64,000 nucleotides of DNA from Chimonanthus salicifolius. Its lineage: Eukaryota; Streptophyta; Magnoliopsida; Laurales; Calycanthaceae. Below are positions 48,403 through 60,531 of this stretch, in pieces. The DNA lies in assembly GCA_013350335.1 (NCBI GenBank), contig CM023541.1:66663390-66727389 (forward strand). Reading direction: 5' to 3'. Numbering within the stretch: position 1 is the stretch's first letter; each line of letters begins with the position of its first letter. The notes under the pieces were generated by a model. It was given only the letters and a program-made list of their open reading frames with translations. It had not been told where the DNA came from and ran no database searches. A program made the translations under genes and the position numbers.

Positions 48403-48864
48403 TGGCGGAATCGAAGGACGAGACGGGAGCCAGGCGTAGGAGCTTGGGGAAGCGAGCTACTTAGTTTATTTAAGATTTATTTTGGAAATGTAAATTGAGT
48501 AGCTTAACTCGTCGGAATGTAATAATTTAGATTACTTGCTATGTTTTGGATTTTATTTTGGACACTGTGATTTTGAGGTATTTTAGTAATTAAATGAATG
48601 TATCTTCCCTACTATCTAAACATTTGTAGGACAGTCTCTATTATAATCCCGCACTTAGTTTAATATTCCGTAAGCTTACTTCTACGTATGACCCGTTCTC
48701 CATGGACTTAGTTCCACGCACACGTAGGGTTGGCCAGTTAAGGGCCGGGCTTTAGAAGCTCGGACTTAACTCGCGACGTGACGTCCGCGCCCTTTGTCAC
48801 TCTTTATTTTTAAAAAAAAAAAAAAAATAGACTCTGATTTCGGTGAAAAGGGGCGGGCGTTACA
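48403..48864 (+). mobile_element. LTR subfamily B fragment (3' end)
   Basis: This continues 42827-44625 after the solo LTR. It carries the 3' stem-loops and an A-run (48814-48829) and ends GGGCGTTACA at 48864, abutting an A LTR that lacks its first T. Confidence 0.75.
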
Positions 48865-51800
48865 GTAACACCCCGGATTTTCAAGTTATTAATATATATG
48901 AAAATTGCCCATTTAATTTGTGAATTATTAGATATGGACCTTATATAGGTAAAAGTGTTGGGTCATTGCCCAATTAAGACCCAACGGTTTTGGTAAATGG
49001 TTTCAATAGAATTAAATGGGGCGCAATTAAAAATAGATTACTTGGCCATGTGTGTGGGATTTGTACATCCATGAGGATGCGCATAAGATCATTTAAAGCG
49101 GGGTATTTTCCCTTGGTTAAGAGTGATATTACGGAATTGCTAAATATAGAAGATGTCTTAGCCGTGTGTGGGATTTTCATATCTATGTGATGCGGTTAAT
49201 GGTGTCCTTCCCCTTGGATAAAAACGGCATTAGGCAACTACTAAATGGAAAGGTCGGCAACTTCTAATTAAGACACAAGGAAAGGGCTCACGGCACACAC
49301 AAAATCTTGAAGGGTCTTGGCAACTTCTATGTATATTACATTGTCTGAAAAGGAAGAATGGCAATTGCTATCTCAGCAAGACAAAGGGGCGTATGGCACC
49401 TTCTAAGTTAGGACCAAGTGGAATTTTATAAAGGAGAGACACAAGGGGCGCTCGGCTTACACACACTAAGGCCGAACTCTCCCTCTCTCTCAAGTCACAA
49501 TCTCGGTTGTGTGAAAGACCAAGAAGAAGGTTGAAAAGGCTAAAAGGGGAGAAGATCAGAAGAGCAAGAACAAGTGAAGGAAAAACGAAGGAGTCGCAAA
49601 ACCGGTAAGTATTTTACAAATTTTATTTAAAGAAAGGAACCATAGGGTTCGGCCATGGTGGATGGCCGAACCCCATGGAAAAAGATTGGGGGTTGATTTG
49701 AGTATTTTTTTTTATGGAAAGGATGAACCATAGGGTTCGGCCATGGTGCATGGCCGACATGGTTTAATTTATGGATTTTTAATGATGAAAACTATGGGAG
49801 TTGGTCAGTAAATTTATACGGGTTTAAATAGTTCAAGAGAAGCTTTTGAACCATGGAGAAGCATTGGTTATGTTTTATGGATGGCAAAGTTGTAAATATA
49901 GGCCAAATTGAAAGATCACGGGTTCGGCCATGGTGTATGGCCGAACCCCATGAGGTCTTTTATGGACTTAAATTATTAAGGAATTTATATTGGATGAATG
50001 ATTTTTAAAGAGAAGATTATGAACCATAGGGTTCGGCCATGGTGTATGGCCGAACCCCATGGAAATGGTTATTAATTTAGAAAATATCTAATGATGGGTT
50101 GTTTTTGGAAGGAACCTTGATTTGTGGATTCAAGTATGGAAATTAATATAATTGGAAAGTTATACATCATAGGGTTCGGCCATGGTGTTTGGCCGAATCC
50201 CATGAATCAAGTCTATGGTTCAATTATGGATTTATTATTGTAAATAAATTAAGAAGGAGGATGGAACCATGATATCATGGGTTCGGCCATGGTGTATGGC
50301 TGAACCCCTTGAACCAATTTTTATGGGTCATCTATGGACCTAATATGATTAAAGGAAGGGAGGATTAAGCTAAGTAATTAGCTATGATAAAAAGAGGAAT
50401 GGCAAGGATGTAATTAAGTGAAATCAATGGACCATGGGTTCGGCTATACATGGGGAATGTTTGCTGAACTTAAGGTTTGACATATGTTAGATGATTAATT
50501 GGTTTATGATTAGAATAATGGAATGATAGCCATGGATGGCAATATTGTAAATAAGTAAAATTAATGGACCATGGGTTCGGCCATGGTGTGTGGCTGAACC
50601 CCATGGGGAAGGTTGGTGGACTTAGATGTTTATGGACCTATGTTTTGAACCTAAATATGAGTGAATAAATAAAGGAGACTAACCATGGAAGGAATAATGG
50701 CATAAATGTAAATATGGTAAAAAATGAAAGACCATGGGTTCGACCATGTTATATGGCCGAACACCACAAGGTTATGGTTTATGGACTAAGGTGCTTTTGG
50801 ATTTAGATATGATAAGAAATCAATTGGAACATGGGTTTAATTAATTGTTGTGTAATAAGGTAACGGGACCTCATAAGGTGTGTACGATCGTGAGCGGTTA
50901 CCGGACGGAAGCGCAAGGACACGTTAGTGGTCTTTGGTAGGGTTCCACCTCTTTGAAACCATGGGTTTAATGTACAAAGTTTTTATCTTGATTTGATGAA
51001 TTTACGTTGCAAATGATATGTTTCAAATTGTGATTTTAAATGTTATGTTTATATGATAAAATAGCATGTGATTCGTTAGCATCTCATGCATCGCATGGGG
51101 TGAAGGATATGTAACCGAAAGGGCCACACTCCGTCGGGACGTCCGAAAAACCTATGTGGGATACCTTGATGTGCTTTTCCATCAGGAAAAAACCAAAGGG
51201 GCCACACTCCGTCGGGCGTCCGAAAGACCTATGTGGGGGTACTTATGTGTACTTGTGATGAGTGGGACTCATTGCATTTGACATCATGACATGGCATAGT
51301 TTATATGGTTTTTGACACTATGATATTATTTTATATGTTTTGTACTAACCATGTGTTAACCCTTATTGGAATGCCTACTGGGCGCGTTATTCTAACTCCC
51401 TACTTCTAACCTAGTAGATGATACAGGAAACAAGGAGAACGATGAACGCGAAGCGGGCCAAGCATAGGAGCTTGGATGCTTTTACTTTATATTTTGATTA
51501 AGTTACTTATGGACTTGTAATTTGAGTAACTAGACTTCAGACATGTAATAACTTAGATGATTTGCAATGGTTGGATGTTTTATTTGGATAATTATGATAT
51601 TTTATTTATGGATAAAGACTTGACGTACTTTGCTATCTGAAATGGAATAGAACTAGGTTCTATTGTAATTCCTCATGTTATGATTTTAAGTCCGCATGTT
51701 TATATTGTTATGTGTGAACCATTTTCATGGACTTAGTCCATGTACACATAGGGTTGCCCAGTTAAGGGTCGGACTTTAGAAGTTCGGATTTAGCTCGCGT

Positions 51801-51893
51801 CGTGACGTCCCGCTCTCTATTACTCTTTGTTTATAAAAAAAAATAGACTCTGATTTTCGGAAAGCGTAGAGTGAAAAAGGGTGGGACGTTACA
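48865..51893 (+). mobile_element. 5' LTR of A-type element, about 3.03 kb
   Basis: Starts GTAACACCCCGG (the initial T is missing at the junction) and ends GGGACGTTACA, two bases before a primer-binding site. Leader 49020-49600, donor at 49605, then nine palindromes within 1.1 kb: 49643-49672, 49733 (partial), 49918-49947, 50028-50057, 50171-50200, 50278-50307, 50435 (broken), 50573-50602 and 50735-50765. Acceptor ends at 51414. Stem-loops 51710-51749 and 51761-51794 follow. Confidence 0.88.
49605..51414 (+). other. Predicted intron inside LTR A (1810 bp)
   Basis: Donor GTAAGTATT after AACCG; acceptor TTCTAACTCC-tract-CTAG. All nine palindromes of this LTR lie inside, the first 38 bases after the donor. 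Confidence 0.55.
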
Positions 51894-51895
51894 GT

Positions 51896-51908
51896 TGGTA
51901 TCAGAGCG
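51896..51908 (+). other. Primer-binding site (initiator tRNA-Met)
   Basis: TGGTATCAGAGCG two bases after the LTR end; identical in place and sequence to the one at 26185. Confidence 0.92.
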
Positions 51909-52176
51909 AATCAGAAAGATTGAATCTTTCGGAGTAAATTAATCCGACCACCGTGCATTAATTTACTTCGTTAGACTCAGACAGAACAACAATGAATGAT
52001 AGCAAAGGAAGTACAGTCAAAATAATTGGATTTATCAAACATAGAAAAATAGGATATATTTCCCCAAAAACAAAGAAAAATCAAGAGTGCTTATTTGGAA
52101 ATTTCCCCAAAGGTAGGAAAATACAAACTTTACGATGAAAACTAAGTCTTGATATTTTTCAATGGCTTAGGAAAAA

Positions 52177-53760
52177 ATGCCTCCAAAGAGAAATACCCGA
52201 CAGAACCAGAAAGGGAAGGAAAAAGAGGTAGAAACCTCTCAACATGAAAACGAAAAATCTCAACATGAAGAAGAGGAACGACAATCTCGACATGAGGAAG
52301 AGCAACCATCCCACCAAGAGGAGGAAGAACAAAGCAGTGTGAATATACCGGTGGTGCCTCCTGAATTGTAAAGCTTGGTTAAAGCGGTGGTCACTTCGGT
52401 GCTTCAACAACACTTGAACGGGAATGGAACCACCAACGAGACCAATGACAGGAGCATGGTCAGGGACTTTTAGCAACATCGCCCTCCTTACTTCAAAGGA
52501 AGAGAAGGGGCTATCGGAGCAGAAAATTGGCTGAAGAAGATTACACAGATCCTGACTCTATTGAAGATCACGTGTCATACTGACAGAATTTTACTGGCCA
52601 CGTCACAACTGGTTGATGATGCCGGTAAATGGTGGGAGGTGGTAGAGAAGCAGTGAGCACTTCTTCCGGAAGGAGAGAGGACTGCAATGACTTGGGAGCA
52701 GTTCTCAGCTACATTCCTGGATCATTATTTTCCTGAGGAGGTGAAGGAGTGTCAGACTCAAGTTTTTCTATCTATGGTACAAGTTACCATGACGGTGACA
52801 GAGTACCGCCAGGAGTTTCTTAGTTTGTCTTGTTTTGCATTTTATATGGTGGATACAGAGTATCAGAGGGCATGCAAGTTTGAACGAGGCCTTCGGCCAA
52901 GCATTAGAGCCAAGGTAATCATATTCAAGGCAGCCACATTGGCAGAGGTGGTCAGCAAGGCCACTATAGCAGAGCAAGAGATGGCTGAGTTAGCGCGTTT
53001 TGACAATCGATGAGCTCAGAGTGGGAGGGGTACATTTCAGCCCAACAAGAAGTTCCGACCGAACTTTAGCAGACCCTCACCATCCACTGGGTCAAAATGG
53101 GGCTTTCGTCCCAATCATCCCTCCCCATCTGCATCAGTCACTCAGGCTCCCAGAGGGGTGAACAACTACTTCCATTGTGATCAGCCGGGCCATTTTAAGA
53201 GGGAATGCCCACAACTCAACAAATCCTCTTATTCCAGAGGTTCATCTCGCCCACCAGTTAGACCAGCTAACTCAGGAGGAGGCAAGACATTTAACCAGGC
53301 GGGACGAGCGCCTACAGGATCGGGACAGTTATTTACCTTAGCTCCTCCAGCAGCAGAGGATCACTCTGTGATTCAAGGTATGATTGTAGTCAGTAATTCC
53401 TACGCCTTTGCTTCATTTGATTCTGGAGCATTCCATTCTTTCATATCTGTTGCATTCATATCTGCAACTGGAACTTTGGTACAAAAACTGTCCACATCAC
53501 TCACCATTGTATCCCCCGTCGGAGACACATCATTGGGGCTTATATGCACAACAGTGAACACTGAACTCGTTGGACTCAGATTTGAGTTCAACTATTTGGT
53601 ACTCAATATGACAGAATATGATATTATTTTCTGCATGGACTGGTTGGCTAGCTTTAAGGCAAACATTGATTGTTATCGCCGCAGGGTGACATTTTGGTCA
53701 CCCGAGGGAAAACAACATGTGGTACGTACTGACAAACAAAGCAGATTGCATGAAGGTTGA
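52177..53760 (+). pseudogene. gag-protease pseudogene of A-type element
   Basis: A single frame starting at ATG 52177 (MPPKRNTRQNQK) runs 528 codons with four in-frame stops: 52369, 52471, 52654 and 53011. Order: charged, coiled Glu/Gln-rich N-terminus (HEEEERQSRHEEEQ), capsid-like retrotransposon gag domain (about 52480-53010, with TWEQFSATFLDHYFP), basic Ser/Pro linker, one zinc knuckle at 53164-53205, and aspartic protease. The knuckle has Tyr in place of its first Cys (YFHC...H...C), so zinc binding is doubtful. The protease has FDSGAFHSFIS at about 53416-53450. Gag packages RNA and protease cuts the polyprotein in these elements. This copy is dead. Confidence 0.9.
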
Positions 53761-54504
53761 ATCGCTTAGTATTGAATAATATCCAAATCAACAAGGCATC
53801 GGTGACTGAACTTCCGACAATAGTAAAGGACTATGCAGACGTATTTCCAAAAGAACTCCCTAGCTTGCCTCCCATGAGGGAGATTAATTTTGAAATCAAG
53901 CTGTACCCTAGCACTACACCAGTGTCATTACATCACTACCGGATGGCACCAGCAGAGATGTCTGAGCTAAAGAAGCAGATTGATGAACTACTCAGACTGG
54001 GTTGCATTCGGAACAGTACATCGGCTTGGGGAGCTCCGGTTTTATTTGTGAAGAAGAAGGATGGTTCACTCCGTATGTGTGGAGACTATCGAAAGCTGAA
54101 TCAGCTGACAGTCAGGAACAAGTATCCCCTACTCAGGATCGATGATTTATTTGATCAACTTAGAGGTTCCAGTTATTTATCTAAGAGTGATCTGATGTTC
54201 GGATACCATCAAATCCGGGTTAGGGAGGAGGATATAGAAATAACAACCTTTAGAACTCGGTATGGGCTATATGAGTTTGTAGTCATGCCGTTTGGACTCA
54301 CCAATGCACCGACTGTGTTCATGGATCTAATGAGCATGATTTTCCGTCCTTACTTGGATCAATTTGTCATTGTATTTATTGATGACATCTTGATTTATTT
54401 TAAGACTCAGGAAGAACACACTGAGCACCTGAGGATAGTTCTGGACACTATGAGGAAAAACAAATTATATGCCAAAGCAAGCAAATGTGAATTTTGTCTA
54501 TCTG
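53757..54504 (+). pseudogene. pol pseudogene, reverse transcriptase part (cut by solo LTR)
   Basis: This frame is shifted relative to gag-protease, overlapping its stop by four bases. That is more likely a mutation than a programmed shift, since the family usually has one ORF. RT landmarks in order: [63 protein letters not shown], and FIDDILIY with the catalytic Asp pair at 54381-54386. It is open until the insertion at 54505, within the region after KASKCEF. Pol resumes at 58444. Confidence 0.92.
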
Positions 54505-57500
54505 TGTAACGCCCGCCCCATTTTCACCGAAATCAGAGTCTAATTTTTTTTTTTTTGGAAACAAAAGTGACAACGGGCGCGGACATCACGACGCGAGTTA
54601 AGTCCGAGCTTCTAAAGCCCGGCCCTTAACTGGCCAACCCCACGCGTGTACAGAACGAAGTCCACGAGAACGGTTCATGCGTAGGAAGTAAGCTCGCGGA
54701 ATATAATTATATGCGGAATATTATAATAGAGGCTATCGTACCAGTTTTAGATAGCAAGGAAGTAAGACGCTTAAATTACTAAAATACCCCTATGTTAATA
54801 ATTATATCTCAAAACGATAACGTCCATAGTACAGTCCAAACCATAGCAAGAAATAGTAATTATTATAATCCAACAAGCTAAGCTACTTAAATTACATTTC
54901 CAAAATAAAACTTAAATAAAACTAAGTAGCCACTTTCCCAAGCTCTTAAGCTTGGCTCCCGTCGCGTCCACCGTTTCCGCCGTCTCCTGCATCATCAGCT
55001 AGGGTAGAAGTAGGGCGTTAGACAACGCGCCCAGTAGGACTCCGAGTAGGGCTAGCACATGGATTAGTGATAACAAGCATACCGATAACAATATAATAAA
55101 ACCATAAAATGAATGCCATGCCATGGGTGCCTATGTCATGTGTCCCACCCGTCATCCATAACATCATACAATATCATATCCCCCTTGACGGCAATACCTT
55201 GTCAAGGTGTCCCCATGTTTGCTTCTCAGTCGCCCCGACGGAGCATGGACTCCGGTTATAGCACCTCAGGCTATCCCCATGTTTGCTTCTCGGTCGCCCA
55301 GAAGGAGCATGGACTCCGGTTCTTTTATTTTCCTGCCCATGCCATGCATGAGATGTAAGTGCATTATGCTATGTAGTATATATATAATTCATATCCTTAA
55401 TATAAAATCCATAGCATTGAAATATAATCCATAGCCTTAAAAATATCATCCACAGCATTAAAATATAATCCATAGCATTTAAAACCCATCTTAAAATAAA
55501 TCATATAATTACCGAAATAAAACGAGGAAACCATCACATATACATAATCCACGGCTTACAAAAAGGTAGGAATCCTACCGAATACCGATTAGCGTCCCTT
55601 TACGTTTCCGTTCGATAATCCGGTCGCCGATCTCGTACCGTTTGCAATGTCCCGATACCTTATTATACATTTACCAAATTAGTCCATATTTTATCCATGA
55701 TTAAGTCCCTAACTGATCACAAACTTAGATCCATTAATGATCCCTAACCATGTTACAAGATTATCAAAATCAGCCCTTAACTTAGCCTCATTTCCATTGA
55801 TTTAAACACATGCATAATTCCAAATTTTTGCCCATTAAACATTCTATTTTGTGGGCCTAAAACGCAGCAACCCTAAGCTTCATTTAATCACTCATAATGT
55901 CATCTTAACGCACCTAAGTTCATGTCCAACCTACATGGGGTTCGGCCATGTACCATGGCCGAACCCATGGTTCTTCATTGTGGCCAATAATTACGGTTTT
56001 GCCACTACACTTCCATGGTTTAATATTTCCTCCATCCATGTGCATTTTTGTCCATAATTCATCCATATACTTAGCCCCATTAATGATTCATTGACCATGA
56101 CATAACATCCCTAAAATCAGCCACTTAATTTAATTAAATTTCCAATCATCTAATCCCATGCATAATTCAATCTTTAGCCCATAACATGACCTACAAATGG
56201 GTCATGGGTTCGGCCATACACCATGGCCGAACCCATGATGCCTTTTTCCCATTTTTCTTGGGTCCATTTTATCTCATTTGGTCCTACCATAAATGAATTT
56301 AAATCATACATTTAAATCATCCTTCCTTAATCATCATGAGGTACATTTTTTTGTCCATTAAATCAACCATCATTCCCATTTATTTTTCCATGGTTCCAAA
56401 ACACCAAAATTCCTCAAAGTCTCCCCATGGGGTTTGGCCATGTACCATGGCCGAACCCATGGTCCATAGTTTTTATTTTTAAAAATCTCATTTCCACCCT
56501 TTTTAAAACCTTGTTTAAAATACTAAAAAGAATCCACTTAATTACCATTAACCTTCTCCCTTAATTTCCATACTTTTATAACCATTAATTACATCATTCC
56601 ATCACCATAGGGTTCGGCCATACACCATGGCCGAGCCCATGGTTCATGATTCACCATTTTCCTATGCCTCTTGAGGCCATAAAATCATTCATACACGCCA
56701 TGATTTTTTCCTCATTTAAACCCCTTTAAATTTTTCCAACATTTAATCATTTACAACCCTAAAAATCATAATCATTCTCCATGGCTTTAAACTTTAAAAC
56801 CCTAATTAAAATCATCACCCATTTACCATGGGGTTCGGCCATACTACATGGCTGAAACCTATGGTCCATCAATCCATTCAAAAAAACCCATACTTCCATG
56901 CTTAATCCATTTATTTATTTCTCTTAATCTGTCTCTCCCATTTCATCCATTTCTCATTTTATCATTGGATGGATCTTAGGTCTAGGGCCCATAACGTTTG
57001 TGGCCACCATCCATTCTAAGAAATGGATTCCATAAACATATCTTAACCTTTTAAAAAATATAAATTCTTGTTTAAGAATTTCTTACCACACCAACGACTC
57101 CTCCGGCCCTTCTTTCTCCTTTTGATTTCCTTAGCCCTTTTTCTTCTTCTTCTCCTTGTTGTTCGGCCACTATGTGCTTGATCAAGATGGAGTCTCCAAG
57201 GTTAGGGTTCGGCTAAGGTAGGTTTAGATTTTGAGAGAGGGGGAGGGGAGGAGGGGATAGAAAATTATCTCAAGCTTTGGTCTTGGGGTGGTCGGCCAAC
57301 ACTTGGTTTCTTCTTCCCTTTCTTCTAAGTTTCTTCTCCTTCTTTTTCCTTGGATGGGGTCGGCAATGAGAGGGAGGAGGAGAGGAATGAGAGTGGCTTG
57401 AGTGGTAAGGTGAAAACCATCCAATCCTTGGTTCCTTAGACCATACACTTCCATGATGGCCTTCACCCACCAAGTATGGGTTCCCTTGTCCTTGGTGGTG

Positions 57501-58448
57501 GTGGTTGAGACCAAACCACCACCAAGCCAACGGTTTGACCTCTTTGTGAGGGAGTGGTTTGGTCTTCCTCCCTTTGATCACTTGACCATATGATGAGGGG
57601 TATGGGTCCCCATACCTTAAGTACCCTAAGTCCATGGTTTCTTTTATGTTTCCTTGGGTGGTTTCAATGGAATGAAACCACTCTTTGACTTATTCATTTG
57701 ACCCTAATTTGACCAACCTAATTAATTAAATTAAATCCTTACTTAGGTTAATTAATTCCTATTTAATTTAATTCCATTAAATTCTCTTTCTAAGAAATCC
57801 ACCCATGGTTGACCAAGTCAACCATGGTGGACGGCCCCCACCAACACCTACCCTACCCGCCACCTCACTTGATGAGGTGGAGGTGGGCCCCATTTGGCCA
57901 TGTCACTTAAACCCCATTAATCTTAACTAAGATGATTTAAAATAATTTAATCAACTTAATCTACTTTAATTCTCCTTAGTCCCCTTAATTTATCCATGGT
58001 TGACCAAGACAACCATGATGGTCGGCCCCACCTTTTCCTTGGTCCACACGCCACCTCACTTGGTGAGGTGGAGGTGGGGCCCACTTGGTTATGCCATCTT
58101 AATCACCCCATCATTAACTTAGGTGGTTTAATTCCAATTCAACCCATTTCAATCAATTGGGTCACCATTGGGCCCATGGCCCAATTAAATTAGTTTTTAC
58201 CATTTACCTTAGAGCTTGAATCACTTTGCTCCATTGGGTCCCAAATGGTTATCGGGCCCACTTTGACCATTATTGACCCCTTAAATGGATTCCATCCAAT
58301 CCATGGTCCATTGGACCAAACTTGGGCCTTTGCCCCAAAATTTGATCCATTTAACATCCATAACATCAAAATTCCAATTTTTTTCCATTATTAAAATAAA
58401 TAAATGGCATATATATGTTGATTTAAAAATTCGGACTATTACAATCTG
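54500..58448 (-). mobile_element. Solo LTR, subfamily B, minus strand, 3939 bp, target duplication ATCTG
   Basis: The LTR spans 54505-58443; ATCTG is at 54500-54504 and 58444-58448. On the minus strand: start TGTAATAGTCCG, two paired-palindrome modules (57804-58070), leader 57120-57420, 5' splice motif first base 57086, palindromes 56827-56856, 56610-56639, 56427-56456, 56210-56238 and 55935-55964, GTAGG/CCTAC stem near 55563, hairpin repeats 55190-55330, acceptor boundary 54999, stem-loops and end. It resembles the 13064 solo LTR most closely. Confidence 0.93.
54999..57086 (-). other. Predicted intron inside LTR (2088 bp)
   Basis: Minus-strand donor GTAAGA and acceptor CTAACGCC-tract-TAG. 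It encloses all five palindromes of this LTR. Confidence 0.5.
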
Positions 58449-60531
58449 AGGTCATATTTTTGGGGCATGTAATATCAACAGACGGTATAGCCGTGGATCA
58501 GAGCAAGGTGGCGGCAGTAAGAGATTGGAAAGCACCGAAAAATGTGACTGAGATCCATAGCTTTCTAGGATTGGCTGGTTATTATCAGAAGTTTATCATG
58601 GACTTCTCCAAAATTACATCTCCACTAACCCGACTCACTCAAAAAGGAGTCAAATTTGAGTGGTCAGTTGTTTGCAACTGGAGATTTAAAACGCTGAAGG
58701 AGAAACTTACAATTGCTCTTATTTTAATTTTGCCGGAAAGAGGCAAGGGTTATGAAGTACAATGCGATGCTTCAGGAGAAGGACTTGGGTGTTCACTCAG
58801 TCAAAGTCATCGTGTGGTGGCTTATGGTTCAAGACAATTGAAAATGCATGAACATCTCTATCCTACGCACGATCTGGAACTGGCGGCAGTGGTCTTCGCT
58901 CTCAAGAGCTGGAGACGTTATTTATATGGCGAGAAATTTGAAGTGTTTTCCGATCATAAGAGCTTGAAATATTTTTTTGATAAGAAAGAGCTCAACCTGA
59001 GGCAGCGCAGATGGATGGAATATCTGGCAGGTTATGAGTTCGCACTTCGTTATCACCCTAGCAAGGCGAACAAGGTGGCAGATGCCCTCAGCCGTATATC
59101 ACATGCATCAGTGGCATGTTTGATCAGGACAGAATGGGAGATGCTGAATACCATACGAGAGTTCAATTTATATATCAATAACCATGGGAGTATGTACAAT
59201 TCGATCATACGATCCAACATGGTTACTAAGATTGAACAGGAACAACGGATAGACCCGGAAGTGGAGGAGATATGGGCCAAGATGTCTACTGGTGAAGTCA
59301 TACCGGAATGGGAGTTATGACCGGGACAGGGTCTTGTATTCCGAGGAAGGACATATGTACCTAAGAGCTGCAGAAAAGAGTTACTGATTGAGGCACATCA
59401 GACAAAACTCTCCATTCATCCAGGTAGCACCAAGATGTATCACGACCTGAAGAGACATTACTGGTGGCACGGACTCAAAAGAGATGTGGCAGAATTTTTG
59501 GCTCATTGCTTAACCTGTCAGCAGGTTAAGACAGAACATCGGAAACCACCAGGGTAACTCAAACCCTTACCAGTGCCGGAATGGAAATGGGGGCACATCT
59601 CCATGGATTTTGTGACAGGGTTGCCAAGGTCTTCAAAGGGCAACGACGCGATATGGGTCGTGGTAGACCGACTGACCAAGTCTGCACATTTTCTTCCCAT
59701 TAAGATGACATACTCATCTGAGACTTTAGGTCAGCGGTATATCAGGGATATCATCAGACTGCATGGTATACCTCGGACTATTGTGTCCGACAGAGATGGT
59801 CGATTCACAGGCAGAGTATGGCAGAGTATGCAGTCGGCCATGGGAACAGATCTACTGACTAGCACAACATTCCATCCACAGACTGATGGGCAGTCTGAGA
59901 GGACAATATAGACACTAGAGGATATGCTGGGAGCATGTATACTAGATTTCAAGGGTGGATGGGAGGATCACTTGCCATTGGTAGAATTCTCATATAACAA
60001 CAGTTACCAAGCAAGCCTCCAGATGGCTCCATTTGAGGCATTATATGGTAGACCATGTAGATCACCTGTGTGCTGGACAGAGGCCGGTGAGCCTGTATTG
60101 ATTGGACTTGAGTTGGTTACAGAGACTACAACGCAGATACAGTTGATACGGCAGCGTCTATTGACTGCACAGAGTCATCAGAAGAGCTATGCTAACAAGA
60201 GGAGGAGGTTCCTTGAATTTGAAGTGGGGGACATGGTGTTCTTGAAAGTCTCGCCATGAAAGGGACACATAAGAATTGGAAAGAAGGGGAAATTGTCGCC
60301 AAGATATGTGGGACCATTTTCAATCATAAGAAGGATGGGGGACGTGGCTTATCAATTGGCACTTCCTTCACAGTTGGCATCTTTGCACGATGTGTTCCAT
60401 ATATCGATGTTGAAGAAGTACAATTTTGATCCCTCTCATGTACTTAACATACAAGACATAGAGGTCCAAAGAGACGTGACATACGTCGAAAAGCCTGTCC
60501 GAGTGGTGGACACAGAACAAAGGGTATTACG
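58444..60531 (+). pseudogene. pol pseudogene, RT end to integrase C-terminus
   Basis: This continues 53757-54504 after the ATCTG duplication. The 58460-59320 stretch is open and has RT connection, then an RNase H with all four acidic positions visible ([35 protein letters not shown]). Stops: TGA 59318, TAA near 59553, TAG 59909, TGA 60257. Integrase has CLTCQQVK, HISMDFVTGLP, IVSDRDGRF and DGQSERT; the C-terminal region has LSPRYVGPF-like and YNFDPSHVLN blocks. It ends at RVLR, where an A LTR inserted at 60532; the chromodomain tail is thus displaced out of the window. Two stops (59318, 60257) have CGA at the same place in copies elsewhere in this window. Confidence 0.92.

Larger units (their letters stand above)
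44621..48407 (+). mobile_element. Solo LTR, subfamily B, 3777 bp, target duplication TGGCG
   Basis: The LTR spans 44626-48402 between TGGCG copies at 44621-44625 and 48403-48407. Palindrome 45049-45071, leader about 45370-45540, donor at 45685 (GTGAGTAT), palindromes 46175-46204, 46340-46369 and 46434-46462, GTAGG/CCTAC stem near 47141, hairpins 47540-47670, acceptor 47915, stem-loops 48219-48259 and 48271-48304, and a 24-base A-run at 48341-48364. Confidence 0.92.

Noticed and set aside
53740..53765. Programmed frameshift between protease and RT
   Set aside because: No clear slippery site plus structure, and the copy has several other lesions; mutation is simpler.
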